Source of the DNA: Pseudomonadota bacterium | Lineage (GTDB): Bacteria > Pseudomonadota > Alphaproteobacteria > Rhodospirillales > Magnetospirillaceae | DNA: 46,425 nucleotides | Assembly: GCA_021848545.1 (NCBI GenBank) | Contig: JAJZUL010000026.1 | Span: forward strand, 1 to 46,425 | Reading direction: 5' to 3' | Part shown: piece after piece, positions 17,732-27,605 of the stretch | How the letters are laid out: every line of letters starts with the position of its first letter | Numbering within the stretch: the stretch's first letter is position 1 | Program-made: the position numbers and the translations under genes | Notes under the pieces: generated by a model | What the model was told of the DNA's origin: nothing | Databases searched by the model: none | What the model saw: only the letters and a program-made list of their open reading frames with translations

Positions 17732-17964
17732 TTGGGCCACCCGCGCCGCCCGGCCGAAAAAACTCGGCAGAAACTGCCCGGCAAGCGCTGCCCGACCATC
17801 AGGCCGCCGTTCGCGCCAACCAACCATCAACACATTGAAAAACAACAAAAATGCGTGGTTTTCCCGGGGCGTTCGCACAAGCTGGCGGGCGTGGCACACC
17901 CCATGCAATACCCAAGGCCGAGCGCTTCGGGCGAACGCCCCCCGGACTTGGGAAACAGAGAACC
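17556..17964. other. Divergent fliL / flgF intergenic region
   Basis: About 409 bp between two divergent flagellar operons. It contains the possible small ORF on the fliL side, an A-rich stretch near 17840-17852 and a sigma-54-type promoter for flgF. I find no matching promoter for fliL. Confidence 0.5.
17892..17907 (+). promoter_or_regulatory. Sigma-54-type promoter upstream of flgF
   Basis: TGGCAC-N5-ATGCA keeps the invariant GG and GC dinucleotides exactly 10 bp apart. The expected transcript start is near 17918, leaving a leader of about 47 nt before the flgF ATG. Sigma-54 control of rod and hook genes is common in flagellate proteobacteria. Confidence 0.55.
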
Positions 17965-18699
17965 ATGGACGATACCACTTACATCGCTCTGTCGCGGCAA
18001 ATGGCCTTGTGGCGGGAAATGTCGGTCGTAGCCAACAACATGGCCAACGCCAACACCACCGCCTACAAAAGCCAGCAGATGATGTTCCGCCAATATCTGA
18101 TGCCGTTCCATGCCACCAACCCGGCCCTGGGCCGTCATCTGGCCTTCGTCCAGGATGTGGGCATTTTGCAGGATCCCGACGAGGGGCCGCTGACCAGCAC
18201 CGGGAACCCGCTGGATTTCGCCATCCATGGCAGCGGTTATTTCCAGGTCCAGACGATGGCCGGCATGCGCTACACCCGCAACGGCCATTTCAGCCTCGAC
18301 CAGAACGGCATCCTGGTGAATGACGAAGGCGACGCGGTGATGAACACCAACAACCAGCCCATCATCATCGCCCCCAACGAGGCCAAGGTCACGGTCGCCT
18401 CCGACGGCACCGTCTCGACCGAGAACGGCATCATCGCCCGCATCAAGGTGGTGCGCTTCCCCAACGCCCAGGACATGCACCGGATCGGCAGTTCCATGTA
18501 CGAGACCACCCAGGCGCCGGAAACGATCCTGCGCCCCGACGTCGTCCAGGGAATGCTTGAACAATCCAACGTCAAGCCGGTGATCGAGATGACCCACCTG
18601 ATCTCGATCATGCGGCAATACCAATCGAACCAGAAAATCATCGACGAGGAAAGCAACCGGCGCGACGAGGCGATCAGGGTGCTGTCGGGCGTCCAATAA
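17965..18699 (+). CDS. flgF: Flagellar basal-body rod protein FlgF
   Basis: Proximal rod subunit exported through the flagellar type III apparatus. The N-terminal rod motif with VANNMANANTTAYKSQQ (about residues 22-38) and the C-terminal EMTHLISIMRQYQSNQKII are diagnostic of the FlgE/F/G family. The central NPLDFAIHGSGYFQVQT is typical of FlgF. The ATG at 17965 follows GGAAACAGAG; it is preferred over upstream starts because the rod motif begins right after it. It is the first gene of flgF-flgG-flgA-flgH; flgG follows after 23 bp. Length 244 aa is normal. Confidence 0.95.
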   Translation: MDDTTYIALSRQMALWREMSVVANNMANANTTAYKSQQMMFRQYLMPFHATNPALGRHLAFVQDVGILQDPDEGPLTSTGNPLDFAIHGSGYFQVQTMAGMRYTRNGHFSLDQNGILVNDEGDAVMNTNNQPIIIAPNEAKVTVASDGTVSTENGIIARIKVVRFPNAQDMHRIGSSMYETTQAPETILRPDVVQGMLEQSNVKPVIEMTHLISIMRQYQSNQKIIDEESNRRDEAIRVLSGVQ

Positions 18700-18722
18700 G
18701 GCTGACGGAGGAATAAACAACC

Positions 18723-19508
18723 ATGCGCGCTCTCGACATTGCCGCCACCGGCATGCTGGCCCAGCAGACCAACGTGGAAGTGATCTCCAACAACATCGCC
18801 AACATGAACACGACCGCCTATACCAGACGGCGGCCGGAATTCGCCGATCTTCTGTACCAGAACCTGCGCCGGGTCGGATCGACCTCGTCGGATACCGGCA
18901 CCATCGTGCCGACCGGCATCCAGATCGGCCTGGGCGTGAAAACCGCCGCGGTCTATCGCATCACCCAGCAGGGGTCGCTGGTGAACACCAACAACCCGCT
19001 GGATCTCGCCGTCCAGGGCCGCGGCTACTTCAAGATTCTGCTGCCGTCGGGCGATTACGCCTATACCCGGGACGGATCGTTCCAGCTTTCGGCCACCGGC
19101 CAGATCGTCACCCATGACGGCTACGAGGTGATGCCCGGCATCACCGTCAATTCCAACGCCACCGGCATCACCATCAATTCCTCGGGACAGGTGTTGGAAA
19201 GCCAGTCCGGGGTCGTCACGCCGACCAACCTGGGCCAGCTCACCCTGTCCAATTTCGCCAACGAGGCCGGCATGGAAGCCATCGGCAACAATATGTATCT
19301 GCCGACCCCGGCATCGGGCACGCCCCAGGATTCGAACGCGGGCCAACCCGGTTACGGCACCATCCAGCAAGGATTTCTTGAGACTTCCAACGTCAATGTG
19401 GTGTCGGAGATCACCAACCTGATCAGCGCCCAGCGCGCCTATGAGATGAATTCCAAAGTCATCCAGGCCGCCGACGAAATGCTGAGTACCGTCAACCAGA
19501 TGAAGTGA
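18723..19508 (+). CDS. flgG: Flagellar basal-body rod protein FlgG
   Basis: Distal rod subunit. It shows MRALDIAATGMLAQQTNVEVISNNIANMNTT-type N-terminal heptads, NPLDLAVQGRGYFKI and the C-terminal VVSEITNLISAQRAYEMNSKVI, all standard for FlgG. Length 261 aa matches the family. A GACGGAGGAA ribosome site precedes the ATG. Its stop lies just before the flgA start, so the two may be coupled. Confidence 0.97.
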   Translation: MRALDIAATGMLAQQTNVEVISNNIANMNTTAYTRRRPEFADLLYQNLRRVGSTSSDTGTIVPTGIQIGLGVKTAAVYRITQQGSLVNTNNPLDLAVQGRGYFKILLPSGDYAYTRDGSFQLSATGQIVTHDGYEVMPGITVNSNATGITINSSGQVLESQSGVVTPTNLGQLTLSNFANEAGMEAIGNNMYLPTPASGTPQDSNAGQPGYGTIQQGFLETSNVNVVSEITNLISAQRAYEMNSKVIQAADEMLSTVNQMK

Positions 19509-19519
19509 CGAGGTCGGCC

Positions 19520-20473
19520 ATGCTGCGCCTTCTTTTCGCTCTGTTGCTCGCCCTGTGGGCGCTGCCGGCCCAAGCCGACCAATTGCCGCCGCAATTGCGC
19601 TCGGGGGCGACGATCGTCGGCGACACCATCACGCTGGGCAATTTGTGGCGGAATCTGGGAGACAAGGCCCAAATCGCCATTGCCGCGGCGCCGCAGCCGG
19701 GCCAGCGGATCACTTTGGATTCGCGGTGGCTGGCCATGGCCGCCGCCCAGAACCATATCGCGTGGCGCCCCGAAAACCCCTTCGTCCACATCACCATCCA
19801 GCGGGCCGGCCAGACCGTGTCGTCCGACGTCATCGCCGCCGCCCTGCGCAAGGCCCTGATCAATCAGGGCATGGCCCCGGGATCGGAAATCCACATCTAC
19901 GACCGCGCCGATCTGTCGGTGGTCATCCCCGAAGACGAGGCGCCGATCGTGGCGGTCCACGAAATGAATTACGATTCCTCGTCCCACAGCTTCACCGCCA
20001 CCATCGAGGTGCCGGCGGGCTCGCCGTCGGCGGTGCGGGTGCGGGTTTCGGGACGCGCATACGCCGTCGCCCGCGTGCCGGAACTGAACAGCGCCACCGG
20101 CCAGGGCGACGTGATTTCGGCGAACGACCTGCATTGGGTCAAGGTCCGCGAAGACCGGCTGCAACAGGACGTCGCCACCGATCCCTCTCAGATCGTCGGC
20201 ATGGAGCCGCGTTATCTGATCCGGGCCGATCAGCCGATCCGGCTGGGCGATCTGAAGCAGCCGGTCCTGGTCCGGCGCGATTCGCTGGTCACCATCGTGC
20301 TGCGCACCCCCTATATGACCCTGACCGCCCAGGGCAAGGCCGACGCCGACGGCGGCAAGGGCGACGTCATCCAGGTCACCAATCTGCAAAGCAAGAAAGT
20401 CGTCGCGGCGACGGTTGAATCGCCGGGAACGGTGGTGATCTCCCCCCACCCCATTCCGACCTTGACCAATTGA
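19520..20473 (+). CDS. flgA: Flagellar P-ring assembly chaperone FlgA
   Basis: Periplasmic chaperone for P-ring formation by FlgI. It has a Sec signal peptide (MLRLLFALLLALWALPAQA), a SAF-like middle part and the conserved C-terminal FlgA domain with VTIVLRTPYMTLTAQGKADADG and GDVIQVTNLQSKK. I chose the ATG at 19520, preceded by GACGAGG and giving a clean signal peptide. A GTG at 19505 overlapping the flgG stop is an alternative that would add five residues. flgI itself is not in the window. Confidence 0.93.
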   Translation: MLRLLFALLLALWALPAQADQLPPQLRSGATIVGDTITLGNLWRNLGDKAQIAIAAAPQPGQRITLDSRWLAMAAAQNHIAWRPENPFVHITIQRAGQTVSSDVIAAALRKALINQGMAPGSEIHIYDRADLSVVIPEDEAPIVAVHEMNYDSSSHSFTATIEVPAGSPSAVRVRVSGRAYAVARVPELNSATGQGDVISANDLHWVKVREDRLQQDVATDPSQIVGMEPRYLIRADQPIRLGDLKQPVLVRRDSLVTIVLRTPYMTLTAQGKADADGGKGDVIQVTNLQSKKVVAATVESPGTVVISPHPIPTLTN

Positions 20474-20510
20474 ACCGTTTGCGGCACATGCCGTCTTGAT
20501 AGAGGTTGCC

Positions 20511-21299
20511 ATGAGTGATCGATTCCACCGTCCGCGTTCCGCCCGCCTTTCGCGGATGCTGGTCCGCGCCGCCGTTCTGGGCGGCATGGTGGCGTCGCTG
20601 TCGGCCTGCGGCAACATGATGACCCGCCTGTCCCAGGTCGGCAGCGGCCCGCAATTGTCGCCGATTCAGAACCCGACCCTGGAAAAGGGCTACCAGCCGG
20701 TATCGATGCCCATGCCGACGCCGCAGCCGCCGCCCAACAATCCCAATTCCCTGTGGCGCACCGGCGCCAGGGCCTTTTTCAAGGACCAGCGCGCCAGCAA
20801 GGTGGGCGACATCCTGACCGTCAACCTGTCGATCTCCGACAGCGCCAGCTTCTCCACCAATCTGGCGCGCGCCCGCAACACCGCGGACTCCGCCAACGCC
20901 ACCAATCTGCTGGGTTTCGAAGGCGATCTGTCCAAGATCCTGCCCAGCGGCGTCAACCCGGCCAGCCTGCTCAATGTCGGATCGACCGGCAGCACCACCA
21001 ACACCGGCTCGACCGGACGATCGGAAACCTTGACCTCGAACATCGCCGCGACCATCACCCAGGTTCTGCCCAACGGCAATCTGGTCATATCCGGCAGCCA
21101 GGAAATCCGGGTGAATTACGAGATGCGCGACCTGACCATCCAGGGCATCGTCCGGCCCGAGGATATCAGCACCGAAAACACGGTGACCTACGACAAGATC
21201 GCCGACCTGCGCGTCTATTACGGCGGCCAGGGCGTCATCAGCGACTTCACCCAACCGCAATACGGCCAGGAAATCCTGGATATCCTGTTCCCGTTCTAA
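20511..21299 (+). CDS. flgH: Flagellar L-ring protein FlgH
   Basis: Outer-membrane ring lipoprotein that surrounds the rod. Signal peptide with lipobox LSAC near residue 36. The conserved KVGDILTVNLSISDSASF and the C-terminal block ending in YGQEILDILFPF are typical of FlgH. The ATG at 20511 follows AGAGGTTGCC. It is the last recognised gene of the flg operon; what follows is a repeat-rich intergenic region and then galU. Confidence 0.95.
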   Translation: MSDRFHRPRSARLSRMLVRAAVLGGMVASLSACGNMMTRLSQVGSGPQLSPIQNPTLEKGYQPVSMPMPTPQPPPNNPNSLWRTGARAFFKDQRASKVGDILTVNLSISDSASFSTNLARARNTADSANATNLLGFEGDLSKILPSGVNPASLLNVGSTGSTTNTGSTGRSETLTSNIAATITQVLPNGNLVISGSQEIRVNYEMRDLTIQGIVRPEDISTENTVTYDKIADLRVYYGGQGVISDFTQPQYGQEILDILFPF

Positions 21300-21310
21300 T
21301 CGCCCTCAAT

Positions 21311-21446
21311 CGCCGGGCGCTCACTCCGTTCGCTCGGGCTTTCGCGGCATCAGCCGCGCGGCGCCTTGCGAATTTAATATCCGCCCTCGCCGGGCGCTCA
21401 CTCCGTTCGCTCGGGCTTCGCGGCATAAGCCGCGCGGCGCCTTGCG
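21311..21446. repeat. Duplicated intergenic element, two direct copies
   Basis: Copies at 21311-21370 and 21388-21446 both begin CGCCGGGCGCTCACTCCG and end GCGCGGCGCCTTGCG; they differ by only a few bases. Each is itself rich in inverted repeats (GCCGCGCGGC). Composition recalls the element upstream of alaS. Confidence 0.85.
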
Positions 21447-21450
21447 CCTA

Positions 21451-21471
21451 GCGATGAGCTTCGCTCATCGC
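21451..21471. terminator. Hairpin after the flg operon
   Basis: Perfect 9-bp stem GCGATGAGC / GCTCATCGC with a TTC loop, but no T-run after it. It may end flgH transcription or belong to the repeat region. Confidence 0.45.
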
Positions 21472-21603
21472 GGTTGAGGATGATCGGGTCCATTGGTGGA
21501 AACGGTTTGGGGCGTTGCGTCCCGGGATGGGCCGTGGCAAAACAACGCGCGGGGAGGTACTTGCCGCCCCGACGCTTTGTTACGTTTCGAGGAGAGTCCG
21601 CCG

Positions 21604-22476
21604 ATGGCCCGTCGCGTGCGCAAGGCGGTGTTTCCGGTCGGCGGCATGGGAACCCGCTTCCTGCCGGCCACCAAGGCGATGCCCAAGGAAATGCTGCCGG
21701 TGGTGGACAAGCCGCTGATCCAGTATGCGGTCGAGGAGGCCGCTGCCGCCGGCATCGAGCATTTCATCTTCGTCACCGGCCGCGGCAAGAACGCCATCGA
21801 GGATCATTTCGATCACGCCCTGGATCTGGAACGGACCCTGGCCGAGCGCGGCCGCACCGATCTTTTGGAGACGGTCACCGCGTGGATGCCCAAATCGGGC
21901 AAGGTTTCCTATACCCGCCAGCAGGAACCCCTGGGCCTGGGCCACGCGGTGTGGTGCGCCCGCGATCTGGTGGAGGACGAACCCTTCGCCGTGCTGTTGC
22001 CCGACGATCTGATCCTGAGCCCGACCCCCTGCCTGAAGCAGATGACGGCGGTCCATACCGAAGTGGGCGGTCATGTCGTGGCCATTTCCGATATCCCCCG
22101 CGATCAGACGCGGCGCTACGGCATCCTGGATGTCGAAACCGATAACGGCCGCGTGGCCAAGGCCAGGGGACTGGTGGAAAAGCCGGCGCCGGAAGTCGCG
22201 CCCTCGACCCTGTCGATCATCGGCCGCTATATCCTGCACCCCGCCATTTTCGAGCATCTCGACCGCATGGAGAAAGGCGCCGGCGACGAGATCCAACTGA
22301 CCGACGCCATTTCCCGGACCATCGGCATGGTGCCGTTCCACGGCCTGCGCTTCGACGGCATCCGCTACGATTGCGGCGACAAGGTGGGCTGGCTGGAAGC
22401 CAACATCGCCTTTGCCCTGGCCCGCGACGACATGGGCGACGCCGTGCGCGAGGCGCTGCGGCGCTTCACCCTCTGA
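21604..22476 (+). CDS. galU: UTP--glucose-1-phosphate uridylyltransferase
   Basis: Forms UDP-glucose from glucose-1-phosphate and UTP. The nucleotide-binding motif GGMGTRFLPATKAMPKEMLP is near the N-terminus (about residues 13-32), and the acidic LLPDDLIL motif and DGIRYDCGDKVGWLEAN near the C-terminus are typical. Length 290 aa is normal. The ATG at 21604 has a GAGGAGAG ribosome site. It is followed by ugd and pgm on the same strand, together making UDP-glucose and UDP-glucuronate for polysaccharides. Confidence 0.95.
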   Translation: MARRVRKAVFPVGGMGTRFLPATKAMPKEMLPVVDKPLIQYAVEEAAAAGIEHFIFVTGRGKNAIEDHFDHALDLERTLAERGRTDLLETVTAWMPKSGKVSYTRQQEPLGLGHAVWCARDLVEDEPFAVLLPDDLILSPTPCLKQMTAVHTEVGGHVVAISDIPRDQTRRYGILDVETDNGRVAKARGLVEKPAPEVAPSTLSIIGRYILHPAIFEHLDRMEKGAGDEIQLTDAISRTIGMVPFHGLRFDGIRYDCGDKVGWLEANIAFALARDDMGDAVREALRRFTL

Positions 22477-22518
22477 CCGGGCGGAAATCCGGGACAACGA
22501 CAACAACAACAACGAAAC

Positions 22519-22535
22519 GGGCCGCGACGCGGCCC
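22519..22535 (+). terminator. Small hairpin between galU and ugd
   Basis: GGGCCGC-GAC-GCGGCCC, a 7-bp stem after an ACAACAACAAC-type stretch and 25 bp before the ugd start. No T-run; it may reduce rather than stop read-through, or stabilise the message. Confidence 0.35.
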
Positions 22536-22559
22536 CCAATGTGACGGAAAGGATGTGGG

Positions 22560-23864
22560 ATGCGCATCGCCATGATCGGAACCGGTTATGTCGGCCTGGT
22601 TTCGGGAACGTGTTTTTCGGAATTCGGCATCACGGTCGATTGCGTCGATAACGATGCCGGCAAGATCGAGCGGCTGAAGAACAACGTGATGCCGATCTAC
22701 GAACCCGGGCTCGAGGCGCTGGTGGCCGACAACGTCAAGGGCGGGCGCCTGGCCTTCACCACCGATCTGAAAAGCGCGGTGGCCGCGGCCGACGCCGTGT
22801 TCATCGCCGTGGGCACCCCGTCGCGGCGCGGCGACGGCCATGCCGATCTGTCCTATGTCCACGCCGCCGCCCGCGACATCGCCGACGCGCTGGACGGCTA
22901 TACGGTGGTGGTGACCAAATCGACGGTGCCGGTGGGCACCGGCGACGAGGTCGAGGAGATCATCCGCCAGCGCCGGCCCGACGCCGATTTCGACGTGGTC
23001 TCCAACCCGGAATTCCTGCGCGAGGGGTCGGCGATCAACGATTTCATGCGCCCCGACCGGGTGGTGATCGGCACCGAATCCGAACGCGCCCGGGCGGTGA
23101 TGCGGCAGCTTTACCGGGTTCTCTATCTGATCGAGACGCCGATCGTGTTCACCTCGCGCCGGACCTCGGAACTGATCAAATATGCCGGCAACACCTTCCT
23201 CGCCACCAAGATCACCTTCATCAACGAGATCGCCGATCTGTGCGAGAAGGTCGGCGCCGACGTCCACGACGTCGCCCGCGGCATCGGCCTGGACGGGCGC
23301 ATCGGCAAAAAATTCCTCCACCCCGGCCCCGGTTACGGCGGGTCGTGCTTCCCCAAGGACACGCTGGCCCTGGTGCGGACGGCACGGGATTACGACGCGC
23401 CGCTGCGCATCGTCGAAACGGTGGTCGCGGTCAATGACGAACGCAAGAAACGCATGGCCGACAAGATCATCGCCGCCTGCGGCGGGTCGGTCGCCGGCAA
23501 ACGGATCGGGGTGCTGGGCCTGACCTTCAAGCCCAATACCGACGACATGCGCGACAGCCCGGCCCTGGACATCGTCCCGGCCCTGATCGAAGCCGGCGCC
23601 AGCTTGCGCGCCTTCGATCCCGAAGGCATGGACGAAGCCCGCAAACTGCTGCCCGACCTGCCCTTTTGCGACGATGCCTATTCCGCCATGGAGGGCGCCG
23701 ACTGCCTGGCCATCCTGACCGAGTGGAACGAATTCCGGGCGCTCGACCTGGACCGGGTCCGCGCCCTGCTCAAAAATCCGATCATCGTCGATTTGCGCAA
23801 CATCTACGAACCGGAGATGATGCGTGAAGCCGGTTTCACCTATGTCTGTGTCGGACGCGGATAG
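22560..23864 (+). CDS. ugd: UDP-glucose 6-dehydrogenase
   Basis: Oxidises UDP-glucose to UDP-glucuronate with two NAD+. The N-terminal Rossmann motif IGTGYVGLVSGTCFSEFG (about residues 6-23), the catalytic-cysteine motif PGYGGSCFPKDT (about 260) and LTFKPNTDDMRDSPA (about 322) are all present. Length 434 aa is typical. An AAAGGATGTGGG ribosome site precedes the ATG. It sits between its substrate supplier galU and pgm, whose start is 3 bp after its stop. Confidence 0.96.
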   Translation: MRIAMIGTGYVGLVSGTCFSEFGITVDCVDNDAGKIERLKNNVMPIYEPGLEALVADNVKGGRLAFTTDLKSAVAAADAVFIAVGTPSRRGDGHADLSYVHAAARDIADALDGYTVVVTKSTVPVGTGDEVEEIIRQRRPDADFDVVSNPEFLREGSAINDFMRPDRVVIGTESERARAVMRQLYRVLYLIETPIVFTSRRTSELIKYAGNTFLATKITFINEIADLCEKVGADVHDVARGIGLDGRIGKKFLHPGPGYGGSCFPKDTLALVRTARDYDAPLRIVETVVAVNDERKKRMADKIIAACGGSVAGKRIGVLGLTFKPNTDDMRDSPALDIVPALIEAGASLRAFDPEGMDEARKLLPDLPFCDDAYSAMEGADCLAILTEWNEFRALDLDRVRALLKNPIIVDLRNIYEPEMMREAGFTYVCVGRG

Positions 23865-25493
<1,629 letters not shown>

Positions 25494-25508
25494 ACCGGAG
25501 CCATCGCC

Positions 25509-25997
25509 ATGGACACCAAGGATCTGGCCGATGCGGCCTATGATCGCGCCTTCGACCTCGACGTGAAGGTGGGGTGCTGTCCCCAATGCGTGCTGACCGC
25601 CATCAAGGAGACGGTGGGCGGGATCACCGACGAGCTCATCAAGGCCAGCCACGGCCTGTCGGGGGGCGGTTCGCTCGACGGCGGCGGCACCTGCGGCGCC
25701 CTGTCCGGCGGTCTGCTGGCCCTGGGAACGCGGCGCGGCCGCGATGCCGACAAATTGACGGCGGGGCGCGGCATGGCCAATTTCGAGATCGGCCAGCAAT
25801 TGACCGAGCGCTTCCGCCAGGAATACGGCGCCACCACCTGCGAGGGATTGCAGCTCCGCTTTTCCGGCCGCACCTGGGATTTCTGGAAGGCCGAGGAATA
25901 TAAGGGCTTTTCCGACGCCCGTGGCGACCGGTGCGCCCGTGCCTCCGGTCTGGTGGCGCGCTGGGTGGTCGAGATGCTGGCGGAAAAGCCGGATTAA
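25509..25997 (+). CDS. C_GCAxxG_C_C family putative redox protein
   Basis: A 162-aa soluble protein with six cysteines (23, 24, 27, 62, 111 and 142). The central GGGTCGALSGGLLALG matches the C_GCAxxG_C_C family, thought to be redox-active or metal-binding but without a defined reaction. It starts 15 bp after pgm, so it is likely co-transcribed with the sugar-nucleotide genes although no functional link is known. Its stop is only 10 bp from the stop of the convergent DUF123 gene. Confidence 0.85.
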   Translation: MDTKDLADAAYDRAFDLDVKVGCCPQCVLTAIKETVGGITDELIKASHGLSGGGSLDGGGTCGALSGGLLALGTRRGRDADKLTAGRGMANFEIGQQLTERFRQEYGATTCEGLQLRFSGRTWDFWKAEEYKGFSDARGDRCARASGLVARWVVEMLAEKPD

Positions 25998-26007
25998 CCC
26001 GGATTTC

Positions 26008-26526
26008 TCACACCGGCGGCGGCGGCCGCCAGAAACAGGCGACCGGCGGCCGGCGCCAGAGGACGGCCGGGCCGTTCGCCAGCAATGCCGGCAAATCCTC
26101 GATCCCGGTCTGCTCGGGAATCGCCACCAAATGGGCCGCGCAGGTGGGGCAATCGCTGGCCCCGAAACCGGGCGCGGGCAGGACGGCCCCGGCCAAGGCC
26201 AGGGCGGCGGATGTCAGCGCGCATTCATTCCCCCCGACATAGGCGAGAACCGCCGCCGCGCCCGCCAGATTGGTCAGACGATCCACATGCCAGTGAATGG
26301 GTTTGGCGCCTTTCAGATGATGGCGGATTCGCGCGCGGATCCCCCCCGCCCCGCGCGCGCTGCCGGCATAAAGATAGCGGCCTTCGCCCAGAGTGACCGG
26401 CGCCCGGCCCGATATTTCGATCGTGGCCGAGCTCAAAAGATCGATCACCAGCAGATAGGCGCCGGATGCGGCCGGAAGCTCTTCGGCTTCGGCGACGACC
26501 TCCAGCATGGGGGACGGCTCCGTCAT
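26008..26526 (-). CDS. GIY-YIG nuclease-like protein, DUF123 family
   Basis: A 172-aa protein. SGAYLLVIDL and GRYLYAGSARG form the GIY-YIG-like pair (residues about 21-30 and 49-59), followed by IRARIRHHL and HWHVDRLT. The WHVD motif and the late cysteines in SDCPTCAAHL fit the DUF123 group of small GIY-YIG proteins. It starts within the nitroreductase stop (ATGA overlap), so the two are coupled. Nuclease activity is not proven for this group. Confidence 0.85.
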   Translation of the reverse strand: MTEPSPMLEVVAEAEELPAASGAYLLVIDLLSSATIEISGRAPVTLGEGRYLYAGSARGAGGIRARIRHHLKGAKPIHWHVDRLTNLAGAAAVLAYVGGNECALTSAALALAGAVLPAPGFGASDCPTCAAHLVAIPEQTGIEDLPALLANGPAVLWRRPPVACFWRPPPPV

Positions 26527-27179
26527 GCCAGAATGGTGAAAACCTCTTCGGCGGGCAGACGCGATTTGGGCAGGCGGGCATTGACGTCGCTCAACGCCCG
26601 ATAGCCCAAAGCCACCGCCGCCACGGCGGTGAATCCCTTTTCGCGCAGGCCGAACTCCACGTCCATCGCCCTGGTGTCGATGCCCTCCAGCGGGACCGCG
26701 TCGATTCCCAGCGCGCCGGCCGCCAGCAGGATGCTCCCCATGTTCAGATAAAGCTGCTTTTCCATCCAGTGCTGCGCGTCCTTGAGGTCGTAGCGATGGA
26801 TGTTGACAAAGGTCGCGCGCCCCGCCCGCGTCCGGTCCTTGAACGCCGGATCGGCGAAGCGGCCGTCCGCCGCTTCCCGGTCCAGGATATGCTCCATATA
26901 GGATTCGTCGATGGCGGTACGGGCGCAGAACAGGACCACATGGGACGCCGCCAGCACTTTGGCCTCGTTGAAAGCGAACATGCCCTGGACGCCCTTGGCC
27001 ATGCGCTTGCGCCCCGCCTCGCTGGCGGCGATGACGAAATGCCAGGGCTGGGAATTCACGCTGGACGGGGCGTAGCGCAGCAGGGTCAGGATCTGCTCGA
27101 ACAGCGCATCGGGGATGGTCTTGCCGGCCTCGAATTCCTTGGTGGAATAACGGGCCAGGGCAATGTCGCTGAAATTCAT
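26523..27179 (-). CDS. Oxygen-insensitive NAD(P)H nitroreductase
   Basis: FMN-dependent reductase of the NfsB-like family, 218 aa. The N-terminal RYSTKEFEAGKTI and APSSVNSQPWHFVI motifs bind FMN, and LNMGSILLAAGALGIDAVPLEGID is the typical C-terminal half. It probably reduces nitroaromatics or quinones; a dihydropteridine reductase role is also known in the family. It ends inside the start of the DUF123 gene. Upstream lies the divergent, AT-rich leader of a chemoreceptor gene. Confidence 0.92.
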   Translation of the reverse strand: MNFSDIALARYSTKEFEAGKTIPDALFEQILTLLRYAPSSVNSQPWHFVIAASEAGRKRMAKGVQGMFAFNEAKVLAASHVVLFCARTAIDESYMEHILDREAADGRFADPAFKDRTRAGRATFVNIHRYDLKDAQHWMEKQLYLNMGSILLAAGALGIDAVPLEGIDTRAMDVEFGLREKGFTAVAAVALGYRALSDVNARLPKSRLPAEEVFTILA

Positions 27180-27605
27180 CTATCCACTCGCTCAATGAAG
27201 GCCGGCGCCAGAGTAAGCGGAGTTCGCCCCAACCGCCAGAGGGCGATTTTGGTCGATGCCCCCCCCGAATCGCCTCTCGTCATAGCCCCGAAATCGCACC
27301 CCGGCCAACATACATACAATCCCTATACATTCGAACATCAACTTTTTGATGAAATTATCCGAATGGTTCGAGCGTAATAACCATACGCCCTCTTTCAATC
27401 CGCAAACATGGCCGGATAATACATGTGTTTCACACATAAACACCACATGCGTGTATTTTTCCATTTTCAACACATTTCATATAACCTTCTCACTAACTCA
27501 CATACATATTTGTATTACTTATGAACTGTCCGTTGAAAGCGCGAAGTTTTTATTTCATTTAATAATTGCAGATCGCAGCGTTGTCCGGCCGAAAGGTGAA
27601 CCGTG
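27180..27605. promoter_or_regulatory. AT-rich divergent control region before the chemoreceptor
   Basis: About 426 bp without a convincing gene. Bases 27300-27575 are strikingly AT-rich for this genome and contain eleven ACAT tetramers between 27308 and 27507. There are two palindromes: ATGTGT-TTC-ACACAT (27423-27437) and ATACA-N4-TGTAT (27502-27515). GCCGGATAA at 27411 resembles a flagellar sigma-28 minus-10 box with one extra base, but no good partner is seen. A GAAAGGTG ribosome site closes the region. Confidence 0.55.

Larger units (their letters stand above)
21300..21603. other. Intergenic region between flgH and galU
   Basis: About 304 bp without a gene. It holds a duplicated 59-60 bp element (21311-21370 and 21388-21446), a perfect hairpin (21451-21471) and then the galU leader with GAGGAGAG before the start codon. 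Confidence 0.6.

Noticed and set aside
27192-27473. A 93-codon minus-strand frame in the AT-rich region
   Set aside because: Lacks the third-position GC bias of this genome, has no clear ribosome site, and overlaps the control region.
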